Assembly (NCBI RefSeq): GCF_932526225.1
Contig: NC_064044.1
Span: 10,844,906-10,908,905, forward strand
Direction of reading: 5' to 3'
Origin: Nematostella vectensis
Taxonomy: Eukaryota > Cnidaria > Anthozoa > Actiniaria > Edwardsiidae
DNA length: 64,000 bases
Shown: in pieces, positions 1-12,075 of the stretch
Numbering within the stretch: the first letter of the stretch is position 1
How the letters are laid out: each line of letters begins with the position of its first letter
Position numbers and translations under genes: made by a program
Notes under the pieces: generated by a model
Database searches by the model: none
The model's input: the letters and a program-made list of their open reading frames with translations, nothing else
Told to the model about the DNA's origin: nothing

Positions 1-520
1 CTCAATAGACAATACAAATCGTAGTCCGAAACTCACCTTGCATTGTTTTTTTTGATCGTTTTCTTGTGGTTCTTTTCGTTTTTTAATGTGAACTGTTACT
101 TGCTTAAATTTACTAGCTAAAACCAGATAAATCTTGGCGTGAATGAATGTTAGTAGATCTCCTCTAGTTGACTTTATCCTTAAGTCACAAAATTTGAGGC
201 AAAATAAATAATCATCGCATAATCGACAAGAACTTTTCCCTTGCCCCGTGCTTGTATTTAGTCGCCATTTCGGGGCCGAGTGGGGCCTGGGAGTCGCGCG
301 GCTGACTGACTGGCTGGCTAGCTGGCTGGCGAGTGACACCACAGGGTACCCGCGCGATGACCACAAAACCCAAGTCGCATACCTATACCATATTTCTATG
401 CCTATGGGGCTACGCGCGCGGCCTGCGGCCGCGCTTAGCTCCGCTAAAACTCTCAAAAATTTTCTGACCTGACAGTGGTCTTAAATATGGTCTAGGTAAA
501 GTTGCAAGCCCTTTGGGCCT

Positions 521-620
521 TCATTCCGAGAGTTACGTTGTTTTGTTCCCCTTGTACATCTCTGTTTACCCTTGTACATCTCTCTCTTTTAAAAAAGAAC
601 AACGTTACTCTCGAAATGCC
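521..620. repeat. Hairpin-forming inverted repeat, copy 1
   Basis: CGAGAGTTACGTTGTT near 527 is matched in reverse complement by AACAACGTTACTCTCG near 598-613, with about 55 bases of T/C-rich loop between. It marks the junction between the unique head and the satellite. Confidence 0.7.
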
Positions 621-1963
621 GGCCCAAGTCGCGCAAACACTAACCCAGTTGAGCCAACCCTAACCCAGTTGCGCTATAACTAACCCAGTTGCGCTATCCC
701 TAACCAAGTTACGCTAGCCCTTACCCAGATACGCTAACCCTAACCCAGTTGCGCTATCCCTAACTTAGTTACGCCAGAACTAACCCAGTTACGCCAGCCC
801 TAACCCAGTTACCCTAACCCTAACCCAGTTGCGCCAACACTAACCCAGTTGCGCTAACCCTAACCCAGTTGCGCTAACCCTAACCCAGTTGCGCTAGCCC
901 TAACCCAGTTGCGCCAGCCCTAAACTAGTTGCGCTAACCCTAACCCAGTTGCACTAGCCCTAGCCCAGTAACGCTAACCCTAACCCAGTTATGCTAGCCC
1001 TAACCCAGTTGCGACAACCCTAACCCAGTTGCACTAGCCCTAACTCAGTTGCACTAGCCCTAACCCAGTTACGCTAACCCTAACCCAGTTGCGCCAGCCT
1101 TAACCCAGTTGCGCTAACAAAACCCAGTTACGCTAACCCTAACCCAGTTACGCTAACCCTAACCCAATTGCACTAGCACTAACCCAGTGGCGCTATCCCT
1201 AACCCAGTTTCGCTAACCCTAACCCAGTTACGCTAACCCTAACCCAATTGCACTAGCCCTAACCCAGTTGTGCAAGCCCTAATCCAGTAGCGCTATCCCT
1301 AACCCAGTAGCGCTATCCCTAACCCAGTTGCGCAAGCCCTAATCCAGTAGCGCTATCCCTAACCCAGTAGCGCTATCCCTAACCCAGTTGCGCTAACCAT
1401 AACCCAGTTGCACTAACCATAACCCAGTTACGCTAACCCTAACCAAATTGCACTAGCCCTAACCCAGTTGCGCAAGCCCTAACCCAGTTACGCTAACCCT
1501 AACCAAGTTACGCTAGCCCTAACCCAGTTGCGCTAACCCTAGCCCAGTTACGCTAACCCTAACCAAATTGCACTAGCCCTAACCCAGTTGCGCAAGCCCT
1601 AACCCAGTTACGCTAACCCTAACCAAATTGCACTAGCCCTAACCCAGTTGCGCAAGCCCTAACTTTTCCCTTGAACTTTTCCCTTGCCCCGTGCTTGTAT
1701 TTAGTCGCCATTTCGGGGCCGAGTGGGGCCTGGGAGTCGCGCGGCTGACTGACTGGCTGGCTAGCTGGCTGGCGAGTGACACCACAGGGTACCCGCGCGA
1801 TGACCACAAAACCCAAGTCGCATACCTATACCATATTTCTATGCCTATGGGGCTACGCGCGCGGCCTGCGGCCGCGCTTAGCTCCGCTAAAACTCTCAAA
1901 AATTTTCTGACCTGACAGTGGTCTTAAATATGGTCTAGGTAAAGTTCCAAGCCCTTTGGGCCT

Positions 1964-2063
1964 TCATTCCGAGAGTTACGTTGTTTTGTTCCCCTTGTAC
2001 ATCTCTGTTTACCCTTGTACATCTCTCTCTTTTAAAAAAGAACAACGTTACTCTCGAAATGCC
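1964..2063. repeat. Hairpin-forming inverted repeat, copy 2
   Basis: Second copy of the hairpin at 521-620, displaced by the 1443-bp duplication, again at the head/satellite junction. Confidence 0.7.
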
Positions 2064-5000
2064 GGCCCAAGTCGCGCAAACACTAACCCAGTTGAGCCAA
2101 CCCTAACCCAGTTGCGCTATAACTAACCCAGTTGCGCTATCCCTAACCAAGTTACGCTAGCCCTTACCCAGATACGCTAACCCTAACCCAGTTGCGCTAT
2201 CCCTAACTTAGTTACGCCAGAACTAACCCAGTTACGCCAGCCCTAACCCAGTTACCCTAACCCTAACCCAGTTGCGCCAACACTAACCCAGTTGCGCTAA
2301 CCCTAACCCAGTTGCGCTAACCCTAACCCAGTTGCGCTAGCCCTAACCCAGTTGCGCCAGCCCTAAACTAGTTGCGCTAACCCTAACCCAGTTGCACTAG
2401 CCCTAGCCCAGTAACGCTAACCCTAACCCAGTTATGCTAGCCCTAACCCAGTTGCGACAACCCTAACCCAGTTGCACTAGCCCTAACTCAGTTGCACTAG
2501 CCCTAACCCAGTTACGCTAACCCTAACCCAGTTGCGCCAGCCTTAACCCAGTTGCGCTAACCCTAACCCAGTTACGCTAACCCTAACCCAGTTACGCTAA
2601 CCCTAACCCAGTTACGCTAACCCTAACCCAATTGCACTAGCACTAACCCAGTGGCGCTATCCCTAACCCAGTTTCGCTAACCCTAACCCAGTTACGCTAA
2701 CCCTAACCCAATTGCACTAGCCCTAACCCAGTTGCGCAAGCCCTAATCCAGTAGCGCTATCCCTAACCCAGTAGCGCTATCCCTAACCCAGTTGCGCAAG
2801 CCCTAATCCAGTAGCGCTATCCCTAACCCAGTAGCGCTATCCCTAACCCAGTTGCGCTAACCATAACCCAGTTGCACTAACCATAACCCAGTTACGCTAA
2901 CCCTAACCAAATTGCACTAGCCCTAACCCAGTTGCGCAAGCCCTAACCCAGTTACGCTAACCCTAACCAAGTTACGCTAGCCCTAACCCAGTTGCGCTAA
3001 CCCTAGCCCAGTTACGCTAACCCTAACCAAATTGCACTAGCCCTAACCCAGTTGCGCAAGCCCTAACCCAGTTACGCTAACCCTAACCAAATTGCACTAG
3101 CCCTAACCCAGTTGCGCAAGCCCTAACCCAGTTACGCTAACCCTAACCCAGTTGCGCTAACCCTAGCCCAGTTACGCTAACCCTAACTCAATTGCACTAG
3201 CCCTAACCCAGTTGCGACAACCATAACCCAGTTGCACTAGCCCTAAAACAGTTGCACTAACCCTTACCCAATTGCACTAGCCCTAACCCAGTTGCGCCAA
3301 CCCTAACCCAGTTGCGCCAGCCCTAACCCAGTTGCGCAAGCCCTAAGCCAGTTGCGCAAGCCCTAACCCAGTTGCGCCAGCCCTAACCCAGTTGCGCTAA
3401 CCCTAACGCAGATTGCGCTAACCCTAACCCAGATTGCGCCAACCCTAGCTCAGTTGCTTTAGCCCTAACCCAGTTGCACTAGCCCTAACCCAGTTGCGCT
3501 AGCCCTAACCCAGTTGCGCTAGCCCTAACCCAGTTGCGCCAACACTAACCCAGTTGCGCTAGCCCTAACCCAGTTGCGCCAACACTAACCCAGTTGCACT
3601 AGCCCTAACCCAGTTGCGCCAACACTAACCCAGTTGCGCTAACCCTAACCCAGTTGCGCAAGCCCTAACCCAGTTGCGACAACCCTAACCCAGTTGCACT
3701 AGCCCTAAAACAGTTGCGCTAACCCTAACTCAATTGCACTAGCCCTAACCCAGTTCACCAACCCTAACCCAGTTGCGCTAACCCTAACCCAATGCACAAG
3801 CCCTAACCCAGTTGCGCCAACCCTAACCCAGTTGCGCTAGCCCTAACCCAGTTGCGCCAGCCCTAACCCAGTTGCGCAAGCCCTAACCCAGTTGCGCAAG
3901 CCCTAACCCAGTTGCGCCAGCCCTAACTCAGTTGCGCTAACCCTAACCCAGATTTCGCTAACCCTAACCCAGTTGCACTAGCATTAACCCAGTTGCGCTA
4001 GCCCTAACCCAGTTGCGCTAGCCCTAACCCAGTTGCGCCAACACTAAACCAGTTGCACTAGCCCTAACCCAGTTGCGCCAACACTAACCCAGTTGCGCTA
4101 ACCCTAACACAGTTGCGCAAGCCCTAACCCAGTTGCGACAACCCTAACCCAGTTGCACTAGCCCTAAAACAGTTGCGCTAACCCTAACCCAGTTGCACTA
4201 ACCCTAACCCAATTGCACTAGCCCTAACCCAGTTGCGCCAACCCTAACCCAGTTGCACTAACCCTCACTCAATTGCACTAGCCCTAACCCAGTTCACCAA
4301 CCCTAACCCAGTTGCGCTAACCCTAACCCAATTGCACAAGCCCTAACCCAGTTGCGCCAACCCTAACCCAGTTGCGCTAACCCTAACCCAGTTGCACTAG
4401 CCCTAACCCAGTTGCGCTAGCCCCAACCCAGTTGCGCTAGCCCCAACCCAGTTACGCCAAACCTAGCCCAGTTGCGCTAACTCTAACCCAGTTGCACTAG
4501 CCCTAAAACAGTTGCGCTAGCCCTAACCCAGTTGCGCCAACACTAACCCAGTTGCGCTAGCCCTAACCCAGTTGCGCCAACACTAACCCAGTTGCGCTAA
4601 CCCTAACCCAGCTGCGCAAGCCCTAACCCAGTTGCGACAACCCTAACCCAGTTGCACTAGCCCTAAAACAGTTGCGCTAACCCTAACCCAATTGCACTAG
4701 CCCTAACCCAGTTCACCAACCCTAACCCAGTTGCGCTAACCCTAACCCAATTGCACTAGCCCTAACCCAGTTGCGCCAACCCTAACCCAGTTGCGCTAAC
4801 CCTAACCCAATTGCACTAGCCCTAACCCAGTTGCGCCTAGCCCCAACCCAGTTACGCCAAACCTAGCCCAGTTGCGCTAACTCTAACCCAGTTGCACCAG
4901 CCCTAACCCAGTTGCGCTAGCCCTAACCTAATTACACTAGCCCTAATCCAGTTGCGCTAGCCCTAACCCAGTTGCACTAGCCCTAACCCAGTTACGCCAA

Positions 5001-5290
5001 CCCTAACCCAGTTGCGCCAGCCCTAACCCAGTTATGCTAACCCTAACCCAGATGCGCCAACCTTAGCCCAGTTGCTCTAGCCCTAACCCAGTTGCACTAG
5101 CCCTAACCCAGTTGCACTAGCCCTAAAACAGTTGCGCTAACCCTAACCCAATTGCACTAGCCCTAACCCAGTTCACCAACCCTAACCCAGTTGCGCTAAC
5201 CCTAACCCAATTGCACTAGCCCTAACCCAGTTGCACCAACCCTAACCCAGTTGCGCTAACCCTAACCCAGTTGCACTAGCCCTAACACAG

Positions 5291-7050
5291 TTGCGCCTAG
5301 CCCCAACCCAGTTACGCCAAACCTAGCCCAGTTGCGCTAACTCTAACCCAGTTGCACTAGCCCTAACCCAGTTGCGCTAGCCCTAACCTAATTACACTAG
5401 CCCTAACCCAGTTGCGCTAGCCCTAACCCAGTTGCACTAGCCCTAACCCAGTTACGCTAACCCTAACCCAGTTGCGCCAGCCCTAACCCAGGTACGCTAA
5501 CCCTAACCCAGATGCGCCAACCCTAGCCCAGTTGCTCTAGCCCTAACCCAGTTGCACTAGCCCTAACCCAGTTGCGCTAACCCTAACCCAGTTGCACCAA
5601 TCCTAACCCAGTTGCGCTAACCCTAACCCAATTGCACTAGCCCTAACCCAGTTCACCAACCCTAACCCAGTTGCGCTAACCCTAACCCAATTGCACTAGC
5701 CCTAACCCAGTTGCGCCAACCCTAACCCAGTTGCGCTAACCCTAACCCAGTTGCACTAGCCCTAACCCAGTTGAGGTAGCCCCAACCCAGTTGCGCCAGC
5801 CCCAACCCAGTTACGCCAAACCTAGCCCAGTTGCGCTAACTCTAACCCAGTTGCACTAGCCCTAAAACAGTCGCGCTAACCCTAACCCAATTGCACTAGC
5901 CCTAACCCAGTTGCGCCAACCCTAACCCAGTTGCGCTAACCCTAACCCAATTGCACTAGCCCTAACCCAGTTGCACTAGCCCTAACCCAGTTGCGCTAAC
6001 CCTAACCCAATTGCACTAGCCCTAACCCAGTTGCGCCAACCCTAACCCAATTGCGCTAACCCTAACCCAGTTGCACTAGCCCTAACCCAGTTGCGCTAGC
6101 CCCAACCCAGTTACGCCAAACCGAGCCCAGTTGCGCTAACTCTAACCCAGTTGCACTAGCCCTAACCCAGTTGCGCCTAGCCCCAACCCAGTTACGCCAA
6201 ACCTAGCCCAGTTGCGCTAACTCTAACCCAGTTGCACTAGCCCTAACCCAGTTGCGCTAGCCCTAACCTAATTACACTAGCCCTAACCCAGTTGCGCTAG
6301 CCCTAACCCAGTTGCACTAGCCCTAACCCAGTTACGCTAACCCTAACCCAGTTGCGCCAGCCCTAACCCAGGTACGCTAACCCTAACCCAGATGCGCCAA
6401 CCCTAGCCCAGTTGCTCTAGCCCTAACCCAGTTGCACTAGCCCTAACCCAGTTGCGCTAACCCTAACCCAGTTGCACCAATCCTAACCCAGTTGCGCTAA
6501 CCCTAACCCAATTGCACTAGCCCTAACCCAGTTCACCAACCCTAACCCAGTTGCGCTAACCCTAACCCAATTGCACTAGCCCTAACCCAGTTGCGCCAAC
6601 CCTAACCCAGTTGCGCTAACCCTAACCCAGTTGCACTAGCCCTAACCCAGTTGAGCTAGCCCCAACCCAGTTGCGCCAGCCCCAACCCAGTTACGCCAAA
6701 CCTAGCCCAGTTGCGCTAACTCTAACCCAGTTGCACTAGCCCTAAAACAGTCGCGCTAACCCTAACCCAATTGCACTAGCCCTAACCCAGTTGCGCCAAC
6801 CCTAACCCAGTTGCGCTAACCCTAACCCAATTGCACTAGCCCTAACCCAGTTGCACTAGCCCTAACCCAGTTGCGCTAACCCTAACCCAATTGCACTAGC
6901 CCTAACCCAGTTGCGCCAACCCTAACCCAATTGCGCTAACCCTAACCCAGTTGCACTAGCCCTAACCCAGTTGCGCTAGCCCCAACCCAGTTACGCCAAA
7001 CCGAGCCCAGTTGCGCTAACTCTAACCCAGTTGCACTAGCCCTAACCCAG
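5291..7050. repeat. 880-bp higher-order repeat within the satellite
   Basis: Marker variants recur at 880-bp spacing, which is 44 monomers: the TTGCGCCTAG variant at 5291 and 6171, TTGCTCTAG at 5531 and 6411, and a TTGAG variant at 5771 and 6651. A partial earlier copy begins near 4831, 460 bp (23 monomers) upstream. The pattern indicates block amplification by unequal exchange. Confidence 0.8.
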
Positions 7051-7532
7051 TTGCGCTAGCCCTAACCTAATTGCACTAGCCCTAACCCAGTTGCGCTAGC
7101 CCTAACCCAGTTGTGCTAGCCCTAAACCAGTTGCGCTAGCCCTAACCCAGTTGCGCCAGCCCTAACCCAGTTGCTCTAGCCCTAACCCAGTTGCACTAGC
7201 CCTAACCCAGTTACGCTAACCCTAACCCAGTTGCGCTAGCCCTAACCCAGTTGCACTAGCCCTAACCCAGTTACGCTAACCCCAACCCAGTTACGCTAGC
7301 CCTAACCCAGCTACGCTAACCCTAACCCGGTTGCACTAGCCCTAACCCAGTTACGCTAACCCTAGCATTAAAACACATCACGTCATTTTCACAAATTCAG
7401 TTTAATGTCACGTGTGACGCATATTTTGCCCGTATAGTAGCTAGTAGAGTGTCACCTTCTATCTCCACACACTTTTATCCAACCGTTAATCATCTGAGCT
7501 ACTTGACGTGTATTATGGGTACTTGTAGACAG

Positions 7533-7742
7533 TCAAACAGCTCGCGAAGGCTGCTTGAAAAACCATAGCTCCCCTTTTAGCCAAGCTACTTGATATATAC
7601 TCTTGGAACCTCCAATGAATTCAATAACTCGCTTGGTGATTGATCTTTTGGGGAAGTGAATGTCGGTGACTGAGGCGGATCTACGCTGCTTTGTGACAGT
7701 CGACTCATTGAGGTCATAGTAGGAGAGTGTGGTGCTCCCGAT
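7533..7742 (-). other. Possible alternative last exon of the class C receptor
   Basis: An open frame of 69 codons plus stop lies 200 bp downstream of the receptor's stop, on the same strand, immediately after a TAG at 7745-7743 that could serve as a splice acceptor. It is Ser/Thr- and Lys/Arg-rich, like class C receptor tails. The phase does not match the GTAAGT donor at 7950: direct joining would read a short 9-codon tail in another frame. A linking exon or a different donor would be needed, so this is a weak candidate. Confidence 0.25.
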
Positions 7743-7936
7743 CTACGTGAATTGATCCCTAAAGAGTAGCAAGGTCTACATTAGCGTGTCCCTTAAGAGT
7801 AGGGGGGAGCAAGATCTACACAAGAAGGCAAGATTACTTAATCGCTAATTATCTGACTGTCTGTTCAACTCTCAGCAATTCGTTCAGCTACAGTACCTCT
7901 GTTTGATTTGATTAGTGTGTCAATCTGTCTGTCTAT

Positions 7937-10900
7937 CTACCCATACTTACGATCGTCATCTGAATCGTTGTCCATCGTAGCCGTCGCAGCGATCTCTAAA
8001 GACTTCGTCCGCGATCGTAACCTTGAGTTACTCTTCAAGTTCTTCTCAGGTTTGAATATCACAATGTACACCTTGGGCGCAAAGATGAACACTAGTATGG
8101 TAGTAGCGCTAAAAACGGCGCTAAAACACACGGCAAGGCCCTCAAACCCTCCTCCCGCGCCGAAGTATAGCGGCAGAAACGCGATCCATATCACACACGT
8201 AGTGTACATACAGAAACCAATGAACTTTGCTTCGTTAAAGTTTAGCGGCGTTTTGCGGGTTCGAAACGCATAGTAAGTACACAGGAGGATCAACAGTACG
8301 TTGTAGCACAGCTTGGTGATGACTGCTATTTCCTTGTTCGAGCAGGAGAGGAGGTTGTACTTCTCGAGATGCGTATATTTTATTTCCGGTGGATGGAAAT
8401 AGAATTCCAGTAACGTGATCGTCAAAACGGGGGATATGATCAAGAGTGTGATGAATAGCTGTGACTTAGGGCTGATAAACGATGGAGATTTTGTGCCGCT
8501 GAAAATCCTCGCGATTCGATTAGTTTTCACGAGAAGTGAGGTGTAAAGAAGACAGAAGGATATCCCCGTCCCGAATCTTCGAATTCCGCAGAGTGTAGTA
8601 TTAGGAGGGACAACCATCACGAAGGCCAACGCATAGCACATTAACATTCCTGTAAACAGAAGCGTGGAGACCTCCCTTCCGGCCGCCATGATAAGCGGTG
8701 TGTCCTTGAACTTGATAAAAACCCCAATCACAAACATGGTCACCACGACTCCAACACCAGCTGCCGTGGCCACCACTGCCTTCCAGGGAGTGTCCAGGTA
8801 TTTCACTGGCAGTAGAGTACAGTCTTGGTAACTCGTATCTGGCTGGTACCCCTCTTTGCATCTGATGCAGGTATTATTGTACACAAACGAGCCTAGGCTA
8901 CACAACTCGCAGGACCAGCAGCATTTCGCTTTTGTCATGCGTCGAATGTATCCCGCTTTACATGGTTTACCGCAGTGTGATTCGATTGCGTTATTATCAG
9001 AGACGTACCACTCTGTGATTTCTGAAGTATTAAGTTTTAATTCGCCTTCGATCCAGCTCCCGACTCTCACATATCTGCCGTCGTCTTCCCCGTCACGCCT
9101 GTATTGTAAAACATCGTATTTTCCAGAGGTATCACCATTCGAATCGAATTGAATCCTGCCCGTGGTTCCATTGAACGTCACGTTACGTAGATAAGATATC
9201 AAAGAGTCACGCGTGGCCTGGCGCATTGCGTAACACATTCCGGGATCTCCACTACAAATGTCACTATGTAAATTATGCAGCGCATGCGCAAATGATAATA
9301 CCGCGTTCACAACAAACATAACTTTGCCGTCGTAATGCAAGTGATGCGTCCCGCTTTGGTTATCACTGCAGCTTCTATTGAACACAGAGAGTGAGTTATT
9401 TTCCAGCTTGCACTTAAAGTGCCACTCCCAGTATTCGCGAAACCAAGGATTTCTTGAGTTTGTCTCGGGCCTTAGCTGTTTAAAATAGTCGTAAAACTTG
9501 TTAAGTTCCCTCTGATTTGTTTGAAGCTCGATGGTCATCGCCCCGTTTGCTACATCCTCAACACCGAATAACGGCTCGTTTTTCGAACCCCAGAAGTCAG
9601 AAGCCAACCACATGAAATACCTCGTCAGATTGAGTCTCGAAGCTGAGGCGAGAATCGAATGAATATCCTCCGTGTTACAAAACAACACAACAACACGAGT
9701 CCTAGACTCCTTGGTGAATCGTTCTAGAATCTCAGTGTATTCAACAGGGTTCATTTTATCATCAACTTGAGCTACGTCCACGATGCACACATTCGCTTTT
9801 CGCGCCATTTTCTGGAAGCTTTGGATCCCTCCTTCACCGTAACTGCCCCGAGAGTTGATAGCGAATACTGCTGACCAGTTCATAGCGCGAATAATATCCA
9901 CGATCGCTAGGGCCTGGAACAAGTCGGGAGGGACAGTACGCATGAAGTAGTCGAACCTGTGAGTGTCGCTAAGCTCGGTGCTAGTGGCTGCGTAGCTGAT
10001 TTGGGGGACTTTAAAAAGACGCAAAAGGCTGGCAACCTGTGAGAAAATGAAACGATTTTTGCTTAAAAGCAGATGCTGTATTTGTCACGTCATATCCGGT
10101 GTTTATTCCTTTGGTTTTACCACACGTCGACACTAGGCAAAGTATCGATGGCCAAACAGCAAATACTCAGAATATAAAGTGATGACTTCATTCACGTAAC
10201 GGAGAAAATCACCTTATCTTTTTCAGTCTCGCCCTTAGGTCATTATTTCGCGCATGTAATATGGCGGCGGCGATCGTAAAATTGTGGGTCCCCTTAAAAC
10301 AGTCCCCCTCACCACCGCCCAAACTGGCTTAGCTATGAGTTATCCGCCAAAGATTGAATCAGTGTACTAAATCCATATTAATCGTTTCTGAATGGTCTAA
10401 AAGAGCCAGGGGCGTGCGCGCGGGAAAGAAACATGAAAATTCGTGCAAGTCTACGTGGAGTTTCTCAACTAAGGAGAGGGGAAAAAGCGAAAAACGATTG
10501 AAACGGACTCCCAAATTTTTCATGCAATGTTCGGATTAGGGAAATAGCCGAGGTAGAATGAAAAAGGTTGTCAAAACAAAATTCCTTGAAATGCGAAAGT
10601 AAAAACAATATTTTACCTGCGTGGCTAAAGAGCTGTACGAAGGACCCACAACGCCAGCTGTGATTGGTCCCCTCTCTTTTATCCAATCACGCGCAGGACA
10701 GTTTCTATTGTTATTACCCAACATCCCTTGCAGGAGATTCAGACTCTGTTCCAGGCCTCTGTTGATGTTCTCGCAGTCATCTCTGATATCGGCTCCGAGG
10801 GAGATGTTTGGCAAAAGGGTATGGTCCGCATTAACCTTAAGAGAAATGAACAAGATTCAATGATTCTAGGAATAGTTTATTTGACAGGAGAGAATCATGG

Positions 10901-11956
10901 GCATTATAAACTTCAGAGAGATTTTAAAACAAGCTTCATAGATTATGGTAATTGTAAATCAAACATTAAGTTTCTCGTATCCTGATTGTTTTTTGTTTTG
11001 TTTTTAATCGCATCCTTATTTGGTTACTTTATAAAACTGTCAAGGTGGCCATAGTAGCGCGTGTCGTATCAGATAGCACGTTTCTCGCATCCTTATTGGT
11101 TTACTTTATAAAACTGACCAGGTGGCCACGGTAGCGCGCGTCGTATCAGATAGTAGGTTTCTCGCATCCTTATTGGCTTACTTCACTAAACTGTCAAGGT
11201 GCCCACGGTAGCGCGCGTCGTATCAGATAGTACGTTTCTCGCATCCTTATTGGCTTACTTCACAAAACTATCAAGGTGGCCACGGTAGCGCGCGTCGTAT
11301 CAGATAGCACGTTTCTCGCATCTTTATTGGTTGACTTCACGAAACTGCCAAGGTAGCGACGGTAGCGCGCGTTGTATCAGATAGTACGTTTCTCGCATCC
11401 TTATTGGCTTACTTTAGAAAACTGTCCAGGTGGCCACGGTAGCGCGCGTCGTTTCGGATAGTACGTTTCTCGCATCCTTATTGGCTTTCTTTATAAAGCT
11501 GTCAAGGTGGCCGTAGCGCGCGTCGTACTGCAATGGCAAAATGCATCACGGACGCATTGATTATGCGTATTATTCTTTCGCATTGTGTCGTTATCTAGCC
11601 CCGGGAGCTAGGGTTATCAATCTAAGCCCCCTTGATTATAAACATGATAAATTTGTGTCCCTACTTACCATATCGATGGCGTATAACATGGCCTCAAGCC
11701 TGTGAATCCCGACCTGCTCATTCAACGGTCCACAGCGAAACCTATCCCCTCCTGCCGAATGTACCGAGAACAAACCTCCTATAATCACGTCACCCGAGAC
11801 CTGGCCCGAAGCGAACGATGGGTTATCAATTGATCGCCGAGCTCTGGTATGCTCTTCGTCGGCGAATGATTGAATTTCGTCAAAGCCTGGATTTGCATTT
11901 GTGTTTGACGGTAGGCATAGGAGGGCGATTATATGGTATACTCCGAGATAAGTCAT
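7937..11956 (-). CDS. Metabotropic glutamate receptor-like class C GPCR
   Basis: Seven-membrane-helix receptor predicted to sense an amino-acid-like ligand at the cell surface and signal through G proteins. Exons on the minus strand: 11956-11669 (96 codons from ATG), 10835-10617 (73 codons), 10036-7937. All joins are phase 0 with GT-AG sites; the product is 868 aa, the usual mGluR length. Seen: a hydrophobic N-terminal signal region; a bilobed ligand-binding domain (about 45-520) with RLEAMLYAID, VGPSYSS, YAATSTELSD and SYGEGG motifs; a Cys-rich linker (523-576); seven helices (588-822); and the family motif PKVYIVIFKP just after helix 7. The Asp, Tyr and Thr that contact the glutamate backbone appear conserved, but the Arg that holds the side-chain carboxylate is Asn here. 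The last coding bases contain a perfect GTAAGT donor (at 7950), so a longer or different C-terminus is possible. An acceptor-like CAG lies 6 bases before the ATG, suggesting a 5' UTR intron. Confidence 0.93.
11004..11526. repeat. 77-bp tandem repeat in receptor intron 1
   Basis: About seven copies of a 77-bp unit carrying GGTAGCGCGCGTCGTATC and TTTCTCGCATCCTTATTGG. The same family recurs inverted in the second P450 gene (34433-34735), and a fragment lies near 58530, so it is a dispersed family that also expands locally. Confidence 0.85.
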
Positions 11957-12075
11957 TGAATACCTGAAACGGGAAAGAGATGGTACAGCTATTAAAGAGC
12001 CCTAGTCAGCCAAAATTTGTTATACTCCGAGTGATGGATAAGCCATGGAATCCCTGAAACGGGAAAGTATGGATC
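11935..12075. repeat. Local duplication around the receptor start codon
   Basis: The stretch carrying the start codon and upstream splice-like site (about 11937-11985) is repeated imperfectly at about 12025-12075, with CTGAAACGGGAAAG in both. The second copy has no open continuation. Confidence 0.55.

Larger units (their letters stand above)
231..3116. repeat. 1443-bp tandem duplication (unique head plus satellite tail)
   Basis: A unique GC-rich head followed by satellite occurs at 231 and again, offset by exactly 1443 bp, at 1674. The copies are nearly identical, with few substitutions (for example near 505 versus 1948) and a small gain of satellite monomers in the second. The 74-codon open frame in each head (248-472 and 1691-1915) has no recognisable domain and is not called as a gene. 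Confidence 0.85.
622..7368. repeat. Telomere-like 20-bp satellite array
   Basis: Tandem monomers of about 20 bp, typical form GCGCTAACCCTAACCCAGTT. Each contains CTAACCCTAACCC, roughly two units of the animal telomere repeat in CCCTAA orientation, plus a spacer that varies between TTGCGCTA, TTGCACTAG, TTACGCTA and similar forms. The array is interrupted once by the second copy of a unique segment (1674-2080) and ends sharply near 7368. It could be subtelomeric or interstitial; the window cannot tell. No coding potential was seen. Confidence 0.95.

Noticed and set aside
248..472. 74-codon open frame, repeated at 1691-1915
   Set aside because: The duplicate is explained by the 1443-bp segmental copy. 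Composition is low-complexity (TGGCTGGC runs) and no domain is seen.
622..7368. CRISPR-like array
   Set aside because: Units are contiguous 20-bp satellite monomers without unique spacers, in a eukaryotic genome.
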